Shown: piece after piece, positions 1-6,026 of the stretch
How the letters are laid out: every line of letters starts with the position of its first letter
Numbering within the stretch: the first letter of the stretch is position 1
From: Actinomycetes bacterium
GTDB lineage: Bacteria; Actinomycetota; Actinomycetes; Actinomycetales; Microbacteriaceae
DNA length: 6,026 bases
Direction: 5' to 3'
Assembly (NCBI GenBank): GCA_023432305.1
Contig: JAEYUT010000385.1
Coordinates: 1-6,026, forward strand
Position numbers and translations under genes: made by a program
Notes under the pieces: model-generated
The model's database searches: none
Seen by the model: only the letters and a program-made list of their open reading frames with translations
What the model was told of the DNA's origin: nothing

Positions 1-855
1 GTTGTAGAGGCCGTAGCCGGCCGCGCCCGTGCGGTGGATCTCGTCGGCGGCGGACGTCAGAAGCACGGGCAGGTTCATGCCGAAGATCGACACGGATGCC
101 AGCAGCACGAGCGTCCAGAAGATCGCGGGCTTGCTCCACGCATAGCGCAGCCCCTCGACGAACTGCCCCCTCTGACGGGGCTGCCGCGGTGTCGGGTGCA
201 GCTCGTGGACGCGCATGAGCAGGATCGCGACGACGGCCACGCCGGTCGTCGCGGCGTTGATCGCGATCGACCATCCCGAGCCGACCGCGACGATGAGCAC
301 CCCCGAGAGCGCGGGGCCGAGGAGGCCCCCGAGGTGGAAGGTCGTCGCATTGAGGCTGATCGCGCCGCGGAGGCGCGCAGTGCCCACCATCTCGTAGACG
401 AACGCGGCACGACTCGGCCCTTCGATCGCGTAGGAGATGCCGGTGAGCCCCGCGACCGCGAGGACATGCCACACCTGAACGTGCCCGGTGATCACGAGCA
501 CCGCCAGCACGCCGTTCGCGAGCGTCGCGAAGGCCTGGGTGCCGAGCATGATGAGGCGACGGTTCGCGCGATCGGAGAGCACGCCTGCCCACGGCCCCAG
601 GATGATCGTGGGCGCGAACTGCAGCGCCACCGCGATGCCGACGAGCGCCACACTCCCCGTGAGTTCGAGCACGAGCCAGTCGATCGCGACGCGGGCCATC
701 CATCCGCCCGTGCTGCCGAGCGCGAGCATCGCCAGGTACAGCCGGTAGTTGTACACGCCGAGGGCGGCGAAGCTGTCACGCCAGGTGGGGCGGCTCGAGA
801 AGATCGGGATGGGCTCCGTCGCGGGGTGGTGATCAGGTGGAGCGACGGACGGCAT
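1..855 (-). CDS. MFS family exporter, C-terminus cut by the window edge
   Basis: Inner-membrane secondary transporter of the major facilitator superfamily, probably a proton-driven efflux pump of the MFS_3/EntS-like type; the substrate cannot be told. The frame is open from the ATG at 855 to base 1, giving 285 residues of an expected 400-430, so roughly the last third is missing. After a polar N-terminal tail of about 30 residues come hydrophobic segments at about 32-55, 68-92, 100-123, 126-147, 168-190 and 192-214, then a basic loop (about 216-235) and a seventh segment from about 244. The cytoplasmic loop after TM2 carries the MFS motif A in the form GVLSDRANRR (91-100), with the conserved Asp95. 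TM5 has a Gly/Pro-rich stretch (HLGGLLGPALSG) like the antiporter motif C. An in-frame TAG lies 12 nt upstream of this ATG, fixing the 5' limit. No Shine-Dalgarno is visible, so a leaderless mRNA is possible. It is divergent from a LysR-type regulator, which probably controls it. MFS membership is secure; efflux direction is inferred. Confidence 0.9.
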   Translation of the reverse strand, partial: MPSVAPPDHHPATEPIPIFSSRPTWRDSFAALGVYNYRLYLAMLALGSTGGWMARVAIDWLVLELTGSVALVGIAVALQFAPTIILGPWAGVLSDRANRRLIMLGTQAFATLANGVLAVLVITGHVQVWHVLAVAGLTGISYAIEGPSRAAFVYEMVGTARLRGAISLNATTFHLGGLLGPALSGVLIVAVGSGWSIAINAATTGVAVVAILLMRVHELHPTPRQPRQRGQFVEGLRYAWSKPAIFWTLVLLASVSIFGMNLPVLLTSAADEIHRTGAAGYGLYN

Positions 856-861
856 GACACC

Positions 862-867
862 AGGCTA
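862..867 (-). promoter_or_regulatory. Candidate -10 hexamer (TAGCCT) for a leaderless exporter mRNA
   Basis: Read on the minus strand, TAGCCT fits the TANNNT pattern of actinobacterial -10 elements. It ends 6 nt before the exporter ATG at 855, so transcription would begin at or next to the A of the start codon. The lack of any Shine-Dalgarno upstream of that ATG agrees with a leaderless transcript, which is common in Actinobacteria. No good -35 is found at 17-18 nt, as expected of an activator-dependent promoter but also of a chance match. Confidence 0.35.
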
Positions 868-893
868 GGCTGGCGCCGGTCATTACGCCGAAC

Positions 894-906
894 TATCGTT
901 GCAATA
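894..906. promoter_or_regulatory. Second T-N11-A element, candidate activation site
   Basis: The 13-mer TATCGTTGCAATA has a T-N11-A layout (T894, A906) and weak outer dyad symmetry (TAT...ATA). It lies exactly 20 bp, about two helical turns, from the stronger inverted repeat at 912-928, so both would face the same side of the helix. A second, weaker site nearer the target promoter is usual for LysR-type regulators. It is much less symmetric than the first, so this is tentative. Confidence 0.4.
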
Positions 907-911
907 AGTCC

Positions 912-928
912 CATTCGGATATCGAATG
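912..928. promoter_or_regulatory. Perfect inverted repeat with T-N11-A core, probable LysR-type operator
   Basis: The sequence reads CATTCG-GATAT-CGAATG: two 6-bp arms in perfect dyad symmetry around a 5-bp centre. T914 and A926 are separated by 11 bases, matching the T-N11-A consensus of LysR-type operators. It ends one base before the Shine-Dalgarno of the LysR gene, so a bound regulator would also be well placed to repress its own gene. This is the best candidate for the primary recognition site. Confidence 0.65.
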
Positions 929-933
929 AAAGG
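929..933 (+). promoter_or_regulatory. Shine-Dalgarno of the LysR-type gene
   Basis: AAAGG lies 5 nt before the ATG at 939, and a second purine run (GAGG) directly abuts the start codon. This supports 939 as the start over the out-of-frame ATG at 926, which falls inside the operator repeat. Confidence 0.6.
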
Positions 934-938
934 CGAGG

Positions 939-1781
939 ATGTTCGATCCAGTCCTGCTGCGCACCTTCGTCGCCGTCGCCGACACGCTGAGCTTCACACG
1001 CGCCGGCGAGCTCCTCGGACTCAGCCAGCCGACCGTCAGCCAGCAGGTGAGACGACTCGAAGCGGCGGCCGGCCGCCAGCTCATCGTGCGCGACACCCGC
1101 GCTGTGCAGCTCACCGACAACGGCGACGCGATGCTCGGCTTCGCGCGCACCATCCTCGCCGCCCACGACGAAGCGGCCGCCTACTTCGTCGGCTCCGCGA
1201 TGCGCGGGCGCCTGCGATTCGGTGCCGCCGACGACCTCGCCCTCACCCACCTGCCCCAGGTGCTGCGCGACTTCCGGCAGCTCTACCCGCACATCAACCT
1301 CGAACTCACCGTCGGCCAGAGCGGTCAGCTCGCGCGGCGCCTCGCCGCCGGGCAGCTCGACCTCGTATACGTCAAGCAGGAGCCCGGCGAGACCGACGGC
1401 CGCACGGTGCGACGCGAGCCGCTCGTGTGGGTCGCGCACCGCTCGCAGCGTCTCGATGCCGACGCGCACGTGCCGCTCATCGTGTACCAGGCGCCCAGCG
1501 TCTCGCGAGACGCCGCGATCCGTGCGCTCGAAGCGGCCGGTCGCACGTGGCGCATCACCTGCAACACCCGCGAAGTCAACGGGATGCTCGCCGCCCTGCG
1601 CGCCGGCATCGGCATCGCCGCCTACCCGCGGGTGCTCATCCCCGACGACCTCGTCGAAGTGACGAGCACGTTCGAGCTGCCGCCGCTCGGCGAGATCGAC
1701 TTCACGCTGCTCGCCAACCCGCGCGCCGCCCGCGAACCCGTCGACGCACTGTCGAACGCGATCCACGCGACTGCACGCTGA
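939..1781 (+). CDS. LysR-type transcriptional regulator
   Basis: Complete 280-residue DNA-binding regulator, slightly short of the usual 290-320. Residues 4-62 form the winged helix-turn-helix: LLRTFVAVADTLSFTRAGELL, then the recognition helix region SQPTVSQQVRRLE (29-41) and the wing ending near LTDNGDAML. A linker helix (about 63-88) leads to a periplasmic-binding-protein-like effector domain (about 90-275). The beta-strand signature LRFGAADDLALTHLP (92-106) opens that domain, and GIGIAAYPRVLIPDDL (223-238) sits in its later part. The ending LPPLGEIDFTLLANP recalls the LrhA/PecT-like branch, but this is from memory only. The ATG at 939 has a fair Shine-Dalgarno and gives the canonical LysR N-terminus. 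The gene is divergent from the MFS exporter, its likely target, and converges on the helicase gene with 3 bp between stops. The ligand is unknown. Family assignment is firm. Confidence 0.95.
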   Translation: MFDPVLLRTFVAVADTLSFTRAGELLGLSQPTVSQQVRRLEAAAGRQLIVRDTRAVQLTDNGDAMLGFARTILAAHDEAAAYFVGSAMRGRLRFGAADDLALTHLPQVLRDFRQLYPHINLELTVGQSGQLARRLAAGQLDLVYVKQEPGETDGRTVRREPLVWVAHRSQRLDADAHVPLIVYQAPSVSRDAAIRALEAAGRTWRITCNTREVNGMLAALRAGIGIAAYPRVLIPDDLVEVTSTFELPPLGEIDFTLLANPRAAREPVDALSNAIHATAR

Positions 1782-1789
1782 CGCTCAGC
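1777..1789. repeat. Small inverted repeat containing both convergent stop codons
   Basis: GCTGA-CGC-TCAGC is a perfect 5-bp inverted repeat with a 3-base centre. The TGA of the LysR gene (1779-1781) is in the left arm. The TGA of the helicase gene (1787-1785 on the minus strand) is in the right arm. Both transcripts could fold the same short hairpin at their ends. It has no T-tract on either side, so it does not look like a classical intrinsic terminator, and a 5-bp dyad can arise by chance. Confidence 0.35.
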
Positions 1790-4700
1790 CGTTCGGGAAC
1801 GCCTCGCGCCAGCGGCGCAGCAGATCCGCCTCCGTGTCGATGCGCTCCGGGCGCACGATCGTGTCGTCCGCCACGAAATAGAAGGCGGCGTCGATGAGAT
1901 CCGGATCCACCCCGCGCCAGCTCGCGTACGCCAGGCGGTAGAGCGCCAGCTGCAGCTGCTTGCGCTCGAGGTCGGCGGCATCCGACGGCGACCGCCCCGT
2001 CTTCCAGTCGACGACCTCGAAGCGCTCCCCGTGCTGATACACGGCGTCGAGCTTGCAGATCACGACGCGACCATCGAACGGCAGGTGGATCTCGCGTTCG
2101 ACATCCACCGGCTGCAGCCCGCCCCACGGCGAGGCCGCGAACGTCTCACGCAGCTGCGCGAAGCGCTCCTCGTCGACCGCGATGCGCTCATCCGACGCCT
2201 CGAGATCGAGATCCTGCAGCTCGTCGAGACCGCCCACGACCGGAGCCGTGGAGCGGTTCTCGACCCAGGCGTGGAAGAGCGTGCCGAGGCGCGTTGCGCG
2301 GTACGGCTTCTCGGGCATCGGGCGCCGCACCTGGGCGAGGGTCTCCTCCGGAGCGTTCACGTAGTCGCTGAAGCGAGATGCCTGCACGCGCATCGGCGGG
2401 GCGCCCGTCGCTCCGCCGGCGAGCCGCTCACGGTGCTCCTCCAGCAGCAGGCGCAGCTCGGTCGCGAGACGCTCGTCCGCGACCTCCGTCGGGGCGGCGC
2501 GCACTGCCTCGGCTGCCTCCTCGACACGCGCGCGACGGGAGCCGAGCGGATCGCGCGGCCAGTCGATGGGCGCGGCGGCCTCGCCTTCGGGGAGCTCCTC
2601 GGACTCGGGTGCCTCGGGCAGCTGGTCGATGAGGAAGGCATCGGCGAGCTCCGTGAGGAACCGGCTCGGCGTGCGCGGCTTCGACTGCGACGCCCAGAAC
2701 GATCCGGCGAGCAGCAGATGACTGCGAGCGCGGGTGAGCGCCACATAGGCGAGGCGGCGATCCTCCAGCAGCAGGCGCTCCTTCTCCGCCTCCTTGAACT
2801 GCTTCATGCGCTGCACGACCTCGGCGCGCGTCTCGCACGTCTGCCAGTCGAACACCGGAAGGGCATCGCGGTCTCCGCGGAACGCGTACGGGAATCCGCC
2901 GAACTGCAGCCAGCCCGTGGATGTCGCGGACGGGTTCGGCAGCTCGCCCTCGACAAGCCGCGGCACCGCCACGACATCCCATTCGAGGCCCTTCGAGCCG
3001 TGGATCGTGAGCACCTGCACGCAGCCCGGCTCCGGAGGCTCGGTGCGCGGGGTGAGGCGCTCGCGACTCTGCGCCTCGCGCAGCCAGCCGAGGAAGTCGG
3101 CGAGGTCGGCGCTCTGTCCGAGCTGTTCGAAGCCGGCCACGGCATCCGCGAACGCCTCGAGCGCGCGCGCGCCGCCGGGTCGCGACTCGTTGGCGGCGAC
3201 CTCGATGTCGAGATCGAGGGATTCGATGACGAGCGAGGTGAGCTCACCGAGCGGCAGCCGCGCGCGGCGACGCAGCCGCGCGAACAGCTCGCCCGCCTCC
3301 CGCAGTCTCGCGAGCCCCACCTCGGAGAACCCCGCGGTCGCGATGATGCCGTGCGATTCCGGTGCGTGAGCGAGGAAGTCGAGGGCGTCGACGAGCGACA
3401 GCGACTCCTCGGCCGCGACGGAGCTGCGCAGCGCCTCGAGAGCGATCTCGCTGAGCGGCTGGAGGGTGTGGTCGCGTTTCGCGAGCCACGATGCCAGCGA
3501 ACGGAGCGCCACTATGTCGCGCGGGCCGATGCGCCAGCGCGAGCCGACGAGCAGACGGATGAGCTCGGATCCGGAATCAGCGCGCGCGATCACCGCAAGC
3601 GCCGCGACGATATCGGCCACCACCGGCTCTGCGAGAAGGCCCCCGACGCCGAGCACGTGGTACTTGACCCCCGCGGCGCGGAACGCCGCGAGATACGCCT
3701 CGAGGTTGGCCCGGGCCCGCAGCAGAAGCGCCGCCGACGGCGGGGCGGCATCCGTCTCGCCCTTGGGCGCCTTCCAGAAGCTGCGGTCGGCGAGCCGACC
3801 GCGGAACCACTCCGCCACGCGCGCCGCCTCATCGGCGAGCGTCTGCTCGTAGACGACCGTGAGCGGCAGCTCGTCGGCCCCGGGGCGCGGCGCGAGCGGC
3901 TTCACCTCGACGGCCGAGGCGGCGCTCAGCGGCTCGATGATGCGGTTCGCGGCAGCGAGGATGCGCGCGCCGTTGCGCCAGCTGGTCGACAGCGAGAGCG
4001 TGGTGCGGCAGCCGAACCAGTCGCGGAACTCGGCGAGGTTCGAGGCACTCGCCCCACGCCATCCGTAGATCGACTGGTGGGGGTCGCCGACCGCCATGAC
4101 GGGCGCGCCCGCGAAGATCGTCGACAGCAGGCGCGACTGCGAGACGCTGGTGTCCTGGTATTCGTCGAGGATCACGAAGCGGTACTGCTCACGCAGGGTC
4201 GCCGCGACCTCCGGATTCGCCTCCACGATGCGCATCGCCGTGGCGATCTGGTCGGAGAACTCGGTGTATCCGCGCTCGAACTTGGTGCGCTGGAACCGCA
4301 CCGCGAGGTCGACGAGCAGCGGCAGCGCGGCGATCCGGTCGACGACCGCCGACTCGACCTCCGGGTAGCGACCCCTGCCTCCGTTCGGCAGGTCGGAGAG
4401 CGAGCGGATGTCGGCCGCATATGCGGCGACCGCGTCGGGGTCGGCGAGGTTCTCGCTGAGCGCCGCCGCCAGCTGCACCACGGCGGTCGTGACCTTGTCG
4501 ACGCCCGCATCGAGGCCGGCGAGACGATCGTCGTCGCTGTCGACCACGATCTGCCGGGCGAGCAGCCATGACGCGGCCTCCCCCAGCACGACGCCATCGC
4601 CGTCGAAGCCGAGAAGCGCTGCGTTGTCGCGGAAGATCGCCGCGGCGAAGGCGTTGTAGGTGGAGACGCGCGGGGCATCCAGCAGCTCGGCGGCCGGGTC

Positions 4701-5057
4701 GGGGGCGCCTGTCTCTGGCATGAGGCCCTTCTCGCGCAGCGCCGCGATGCGCTCCGCCATGCGCACGGCGAGCTCGCCCGCGGCCTTGCGCGTGAACGTG
4801 AGGCCCAGGATCTCTCCGGGCGCTGCATGCCCGTTCGCGACGAGCCACAGGGTGCGGGCCGCCATCGTCTCGGTCTTGCCGGATCCGGCGCCCGCGATCA
4901 CCAGTGCGGGAGCCGTGGGGTCGGATTCGATCACCGCGACCTGCTCGGGGGTCGGGGGCGGCAGCTCGAGCGCGGCTGCGATGTCGAGGGCGCTCATCGT
5001 GCGGGTGCGGGGGCGCGGCTCCGGCGTGGCGGCGTCGATGAGGGTGAGGTCAGTCAC
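1785..5057 (-). CDS. adnB: AdnB-like UvrD-family helicase with C-terminal RecB-type nuclease
   Basis: Motor-nuclease subunit expected to pair with the upstream gene product in an AdnAB-type complex that resects DNA double-strand breaks in the cytoplasm. All SF1A helicase motifs are present: Q motif (TPEQ, Gln39), Walker A GAGSGKT (56-62), Ia TFTRKAAGEL (87-96), Ib near VSTYNAF (131-137), II DEYQD (298-302), III GDPHQSIYGWRGA (324-336), IV with Arg361 (SWRN), V TIHGSKGLEWD (684-694) and VI YVALTRAR (771-778). An acidic, Pro/Ala-rich linker (about 810-885) leads to a PD-(D/E)XK nuclease with His929 (GTLFH), Asp1004 (KLD), Asp1017 and Lys1019 (VVDWKTG) and Gln1036-x3-Tyr1040. Both ATPase and nuclease thus look active. 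The length of 1090 fits AdnB, and the N-terminal region (AGAGSGKTETMAARTLWLVANG) strongly resembles mycobacterial AdnB. The GTG start is favoured by GGAGG 6 nt upstream; the in-frame ATG at 4997 (residue 21) has none. The start overlaps the upstream gene by 8 nt. Calling it AdnB rather than a generic UvrD/RecB-like protein is inference from architecture and gene order. Confidence 0.9.
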   Translation of the reverse strand: MTDLTLIDAATPEPRPRTRTMSALDIAAALELPPPTPEQVAVIESDPTAPALVIAGAGSGKTETMAARTLWLVANGHAAPGEILGLTFTRKAAGELAVRMAERIAALREKGLMPETGAPDPAAELLDAPRVSTYNAFAAAIFRDNAALLGFDGDGVVLGEAASWLLARQIVVDSDDDRLAGLDAGVDKVTTAVVQLAAALSENLADPDAVAAYAADIRSLSDLPNGGRGRYPEVESAVVDRIAALPLLVDLAVRFQRTKFERGYTEFSDQIATAMRIVEANPEVAATLREQYRFVILDEYQDTSVSQSRLLSTIFAGAPVMAVGDPHQSIYGWRGASASNLAEFRDWFGCRTTLSLSTSWRNGARILAAANRIIEPLSAASAVEVKPLAPRPGADELPLTVVYEQTLADEAARVAEWFRGRLADRSFWKAPKGETDAAPPSAALLLRARANLEAYLAAFRAAGVKYHVLGVGGLLAEPVVADIVAALAVIARADSGSELIRLLVGSRWRIGPRDIVALRSLASWLAKRDHTLQPLSEIALEALRSSVAAEESLSLVDALDFLAHAPESHGIIATAGFSEVGLARLREAGELFARLRRRARLPLGELTSLVIESLDLDIEVAANESRPGGARALEAFADAVAGFEQLGQSADLADFLGWLREAQSRERLTPRTEPPEPGCVQVLTIHGSKGLEWDVVAVPRLVEGELPNPSATSTGWLQFGGFPYAFRGDRDALPVFDWQTCETRAEVVQRMKQFKEAEKERLLLEDRRLAYVALTRARSHLLLAGSFWASQSKPRTPSRFLTELADAFLIDQLPEAPESEELPEGEAAAPIDWPRDPLGSRRARVEEAAEAVRAAPTEVADERLATELRLLLEEHRERLAGGATGAPPMRVQASRFSDYVNAPEETLAQVRRPMPEKPYRATRLGTLFHAWVENRSTAPVVGGLDELQDLDLEASDERIAVDEERFAQLRETFAASPWGGLQPVDVEREIHLPFDGRVVICKLDAVYQHGERFEVVDWKTGRSPSDAADLERKQLQLALYRLAYASWRGVDPDLIDAAFYFVADDTIVRPERIDTEADLLRRWREAFPNG

Positions 5058-6026
5058 CGGAGACCTCCCCGGGAAGATGCACGAGGCGGATGTCGGATCC
5101 CGCCATCATGAACGGATCGTCGATGGGCGTCGCGGGGAAGCGCGTGCCTGCCATCACGGTCGCCGCCTCGCGCACGAACGCGGCGAAGTCGGCGAGCTGC
5201 TCGGGCGTCAGCTGCGCCTGGTCGACGATCTTGTAGGGGCTCGTCGCGGTGCCGCGCGTGTAGAGCATGCGCGCACCGCCGGACGCGACGCCCTCGGGGA
5301 TGCCGTCGATCTCACCGCGTGCGAACGCCAGCTGGTATGCCTTCAGCTGCGGGTTCTCGTCGACCTGCTTCTGCGTCTTCGGCGCCCCGGTCTTGAGGTC
5401 GATGATGACGACGTCGTCACCCTGGCGCTCGATGCGGTCGATCGTGCCGCGGAGGCGCGCAGGCGCCTCGTCGAGCTCGAACGCGGTCTCGGCACCGAGA
5501 CGCACAGCACCCGCGGCAGCCCGCGCTGCGAGGTAGGCGGCGAGCGCCTCGATCGCGGCGGTCGCCGCGCGCTCCTGCTGCACGCCCACCCACGCGCTCT
5601 CGAACTGCAGCTCGCCCCAGCGCGCACGCAGCGCCTCCGTCATCGCCTCGACGGTCTGCTGCTCGGGGGTGACCGCGTGCTCGAGCACGTCATGGATGAG
5701 GGTGCCGAAGCCCGCGGCGAGCCCGGCGGAGCCGCCCCGGTTGGCTTCGACGAACCACTCCATCGCCGAGCGCGCGAAGGTCTCGAGTCGCGACGGCGAC
5801 ACGGTGACCCGCACATCCGGGTTCTCGGGGTCGTCGAGGTCGACGAGCGGCGCGTCTGTGGAGACGGGCGCGAGGCCGCGCCAGTCGCGCGGATCGGCAC
5901 CCGGGATCCGCGCCTCAGCGAGCAGCGCGAGCGCGGCCGCCGCGTCATCACGGCGACGCCGATCGGCGGGATGGTCGGAGGTGAGGGTGTGCCGCATCCG
6001 GCCGACCGCCCCACGGAGGGTGAGCG
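5050..6026 (-). CDS. adnA: AdnA-like subunit, C-terminal RecB-type nuclease region (N-terminus outside window)
   Basis: C-terminal part (325 complete codons visible) of the partner subunit of an AdnAB-type helicase-nuclease. The frame stays open through the right edge, so the ATG at 5997 is internal and the real start lies beyond 6026. Full AdnA proteins are around 1000 residues or more. Counting from the Met at 5997, the PD-(D/E)XK nuclease core shows His102 (GTLIHDVLEH), Asp177 (GTIDRIE), Asp190 and Lys192 (IIDLKTG) and Gln207-x3-Tyr211 (QLKAY), the complete RecB-family catalytic set. It is preceded by VSPSRLETFARSAMEWF (about 66-82), the usual entry to this domain. That entry normally holds a CP dipeptide, but here it reads SA, and the visible protein has no cysteine at all. 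The TGA at 5052-5050 overlaps the start of the adnB-like gene by 8 nt. The order, nuclease-bearing upstream gene then UvrD/RecB-like gene, matches mycobacterial adnA-adnB. Nuclease assignment is firm; AdnA identity is inferred since its motor domain is not visible. Confidence 0.85.
   Translation of the reverse strand, partial: LTLRGAVGRMRHTLTSDHPADRRRRDDAAAALALLAEARIPGADPRDWRGLAPVSTDAPLVDLDDPENPDVRVTVSPSRLETFARSAMEWFVEANRGGSAGLAAGFGTLIHDVLEHAVTPEQQTVEAMTEALRARWGELQFESAWVGVQQERAATAAIEALAAYLAARAAAGAVRLGAETAFELDEAPARLRGTIDRIERQGDDVVIIDLKTGAPKTQKQVDENPQLKAYQLAFARGEIDGIPEGVASGGARMLYTRGTATSPYKIVDQAQLTPEQLADFAAFVREAATVMAGTRFPATPIDDPFMMAGSDIRLVHLPGEVSGD
5064..5068 (-). promoter_or_regulatory. Strong Shine-Dalgarno for adnB inside the end of adnA
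   Basis: GGAGG on the minus strand, within a longer GGGGAGG run, sits 6 nt before the GTG at 5057. It lies within the last codons of the upstream gene. This decides the GTG start against the ATG at 4997 and suggests that ribosomes ending the first gene reinitiate on the second. Confidence 0.75.

Larger units (their letters stand above)
856..938. promoter_or_regulatory. Divergent promoter/operator region between exporter and LysR gene
   Basis: This 83-bp gap is the only true intergenic space in the window and is clearly richer in A/T than its surroundings between about 881 and 930. It must hold the promoters for both divergent genes and contains two T-N11-A elements typical of LysR-family operators. 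A compact divergent layout of this kind normally means that the LysR-type protein regulates the neighbouring gene and itself. The roles of the individual elements are inferred from position, not shown. Confidence 0.75.

Noticed and set aside
34..990. Plus-strand open frame (318 codons) opposite the exporter
   Set aside because: It is antisense to the transporter with its clear membrane segments and motif A. The product is very rich in Arg, Glu, Asp and His without any domain.
492..1766. Minus-strand open frame (424 codons) across the LysR gene, the intergenic region and part of the exporter
   Set aside because: It runs antisense through a clear LysR gene and out of frame through the exporter. 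Its translation is low-complexity and matches no family. Typical high-GC shadow.
1806..1818. GCGCC-AGC-GGCGC hairpin near the 3' end of the adnB-like gene, considered as a terminator
   Set aside because: It lies inside coding sequence, has no T-tract on either strand, and short GC hairpins are expected by chance at this base composition.
926..1897. Plus-strand open frame (323 codons) overlapping the LysR gene in another frame
   Set aside because: It is an Arg/Ala/Pro-rich frame-shift shadow of the LysR gene. Its ATG falls inside the operator repeat, and it runs past the LysR stop into the antisense of adnB.
2031..4571. Long plus-strand open frame (846 codons) antisense to the adnB-like gene
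   Set aside because: Its codons are exactly in register with the adnB codons on the other strand. It stays open because TTA, CTA and TCA are very rare in this high-GC gene. The product is an Arg/Glu/Leu-rich sequence with no recognisable domain, while the opposite strand has every helicase and nuclease motif.
5055..5997. The ATG at 5997 as the true start of the nuclease gene (a stand-alone 315-residue RecB-like nuclease)
   Set aside because: The frame remains open upstream to the window edge, there is no Shine-Dalgarno, and the residues before and after the Met read as continuous protein. The paired gene also predicts a full-length AdnA-type partner. Bases beyond 6026 would settle this.
1..6026. 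Mobile elements, CRISPR arrays, tRNA or rRNA genes, phage or defence modules
   Set aside because: No terminal inverted repeats, regularly spaced repeats, transposase or integrase motifs, or RNA-gene sequence was seen on either strand. The helicase-nuclease pair could superficially suggest a defence system, but its architecture fits housekeeping DNA-end processing.

Overview
The window is very GC-rich, with strong G/C bias at third codon positions, GTG start use and short intergenic gaps. Together with an adjacent pair of helicase-nuclease genes resembling the AdnA/AdnB pair known from Actinobacteria, this points to a high-GC actinobacterium, plausibly a Microbacteriaceae-type organism. The family-level guess comes from overall protein flavour and was not tested by any search. 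Almost every base is coding. There is no tRNA, rRNA, CRISPR array, insertion sequence or other mobile-element signature, and it reads as an ordinary chromosomal segment.

Left part (1-1781): a divergent pair. A major facilitator superfamily (MFS) exporter runs leftward off the window edge (855 to 1; 285 N-terminal residues present). A complete LysR-type regulator (939-1781) runs rightward. The 83 bp between them hold a 17-bp perfect inverted repeat with a T-N11-A core and a second T-N11-A element exactly 20 bp away. A TANNNT-type -10 lies just upstream of the exporter ATG. If the exporter mRNA is leaderless, the two elements centre at about -65 and -45, the classical geometry of a LysR-controlled promoter. 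The simplest reading is that the regulator controls the exporter and itself in response to an unknown ligand.

Right part (1785-6026): a minus-strand, translationally overlapping gene pair. The upstream gene enters from the right edge and shows only its C-terminal PD-(D/E)XK (RecB-type) nuclease region (6026-5050). The downstream gene (5057-1785, 1090 residues) is a full UvrD/Rep-type superfamily 1 (SF1) helicase with its own C-terminal RecB-type nuclease. This matches the two-subunit, two-nuclease AdnAB machine that resects DNA double-strand breaks in mycobacteria and relatives. The genes overlap by 8 nt, with a strong Shine-Dalgarno for the second gene inside the end of the first, so balanced production of the two subunits is expected.

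The helicase gene and the LysR gene converge with only 3 bp between their stop codons and no recognisable terminator. No undescribed system is evident. The most interesting items are the operator architecture, the cysteine-free AdnA-type nuclease region, and the terminator-less convergent junction.
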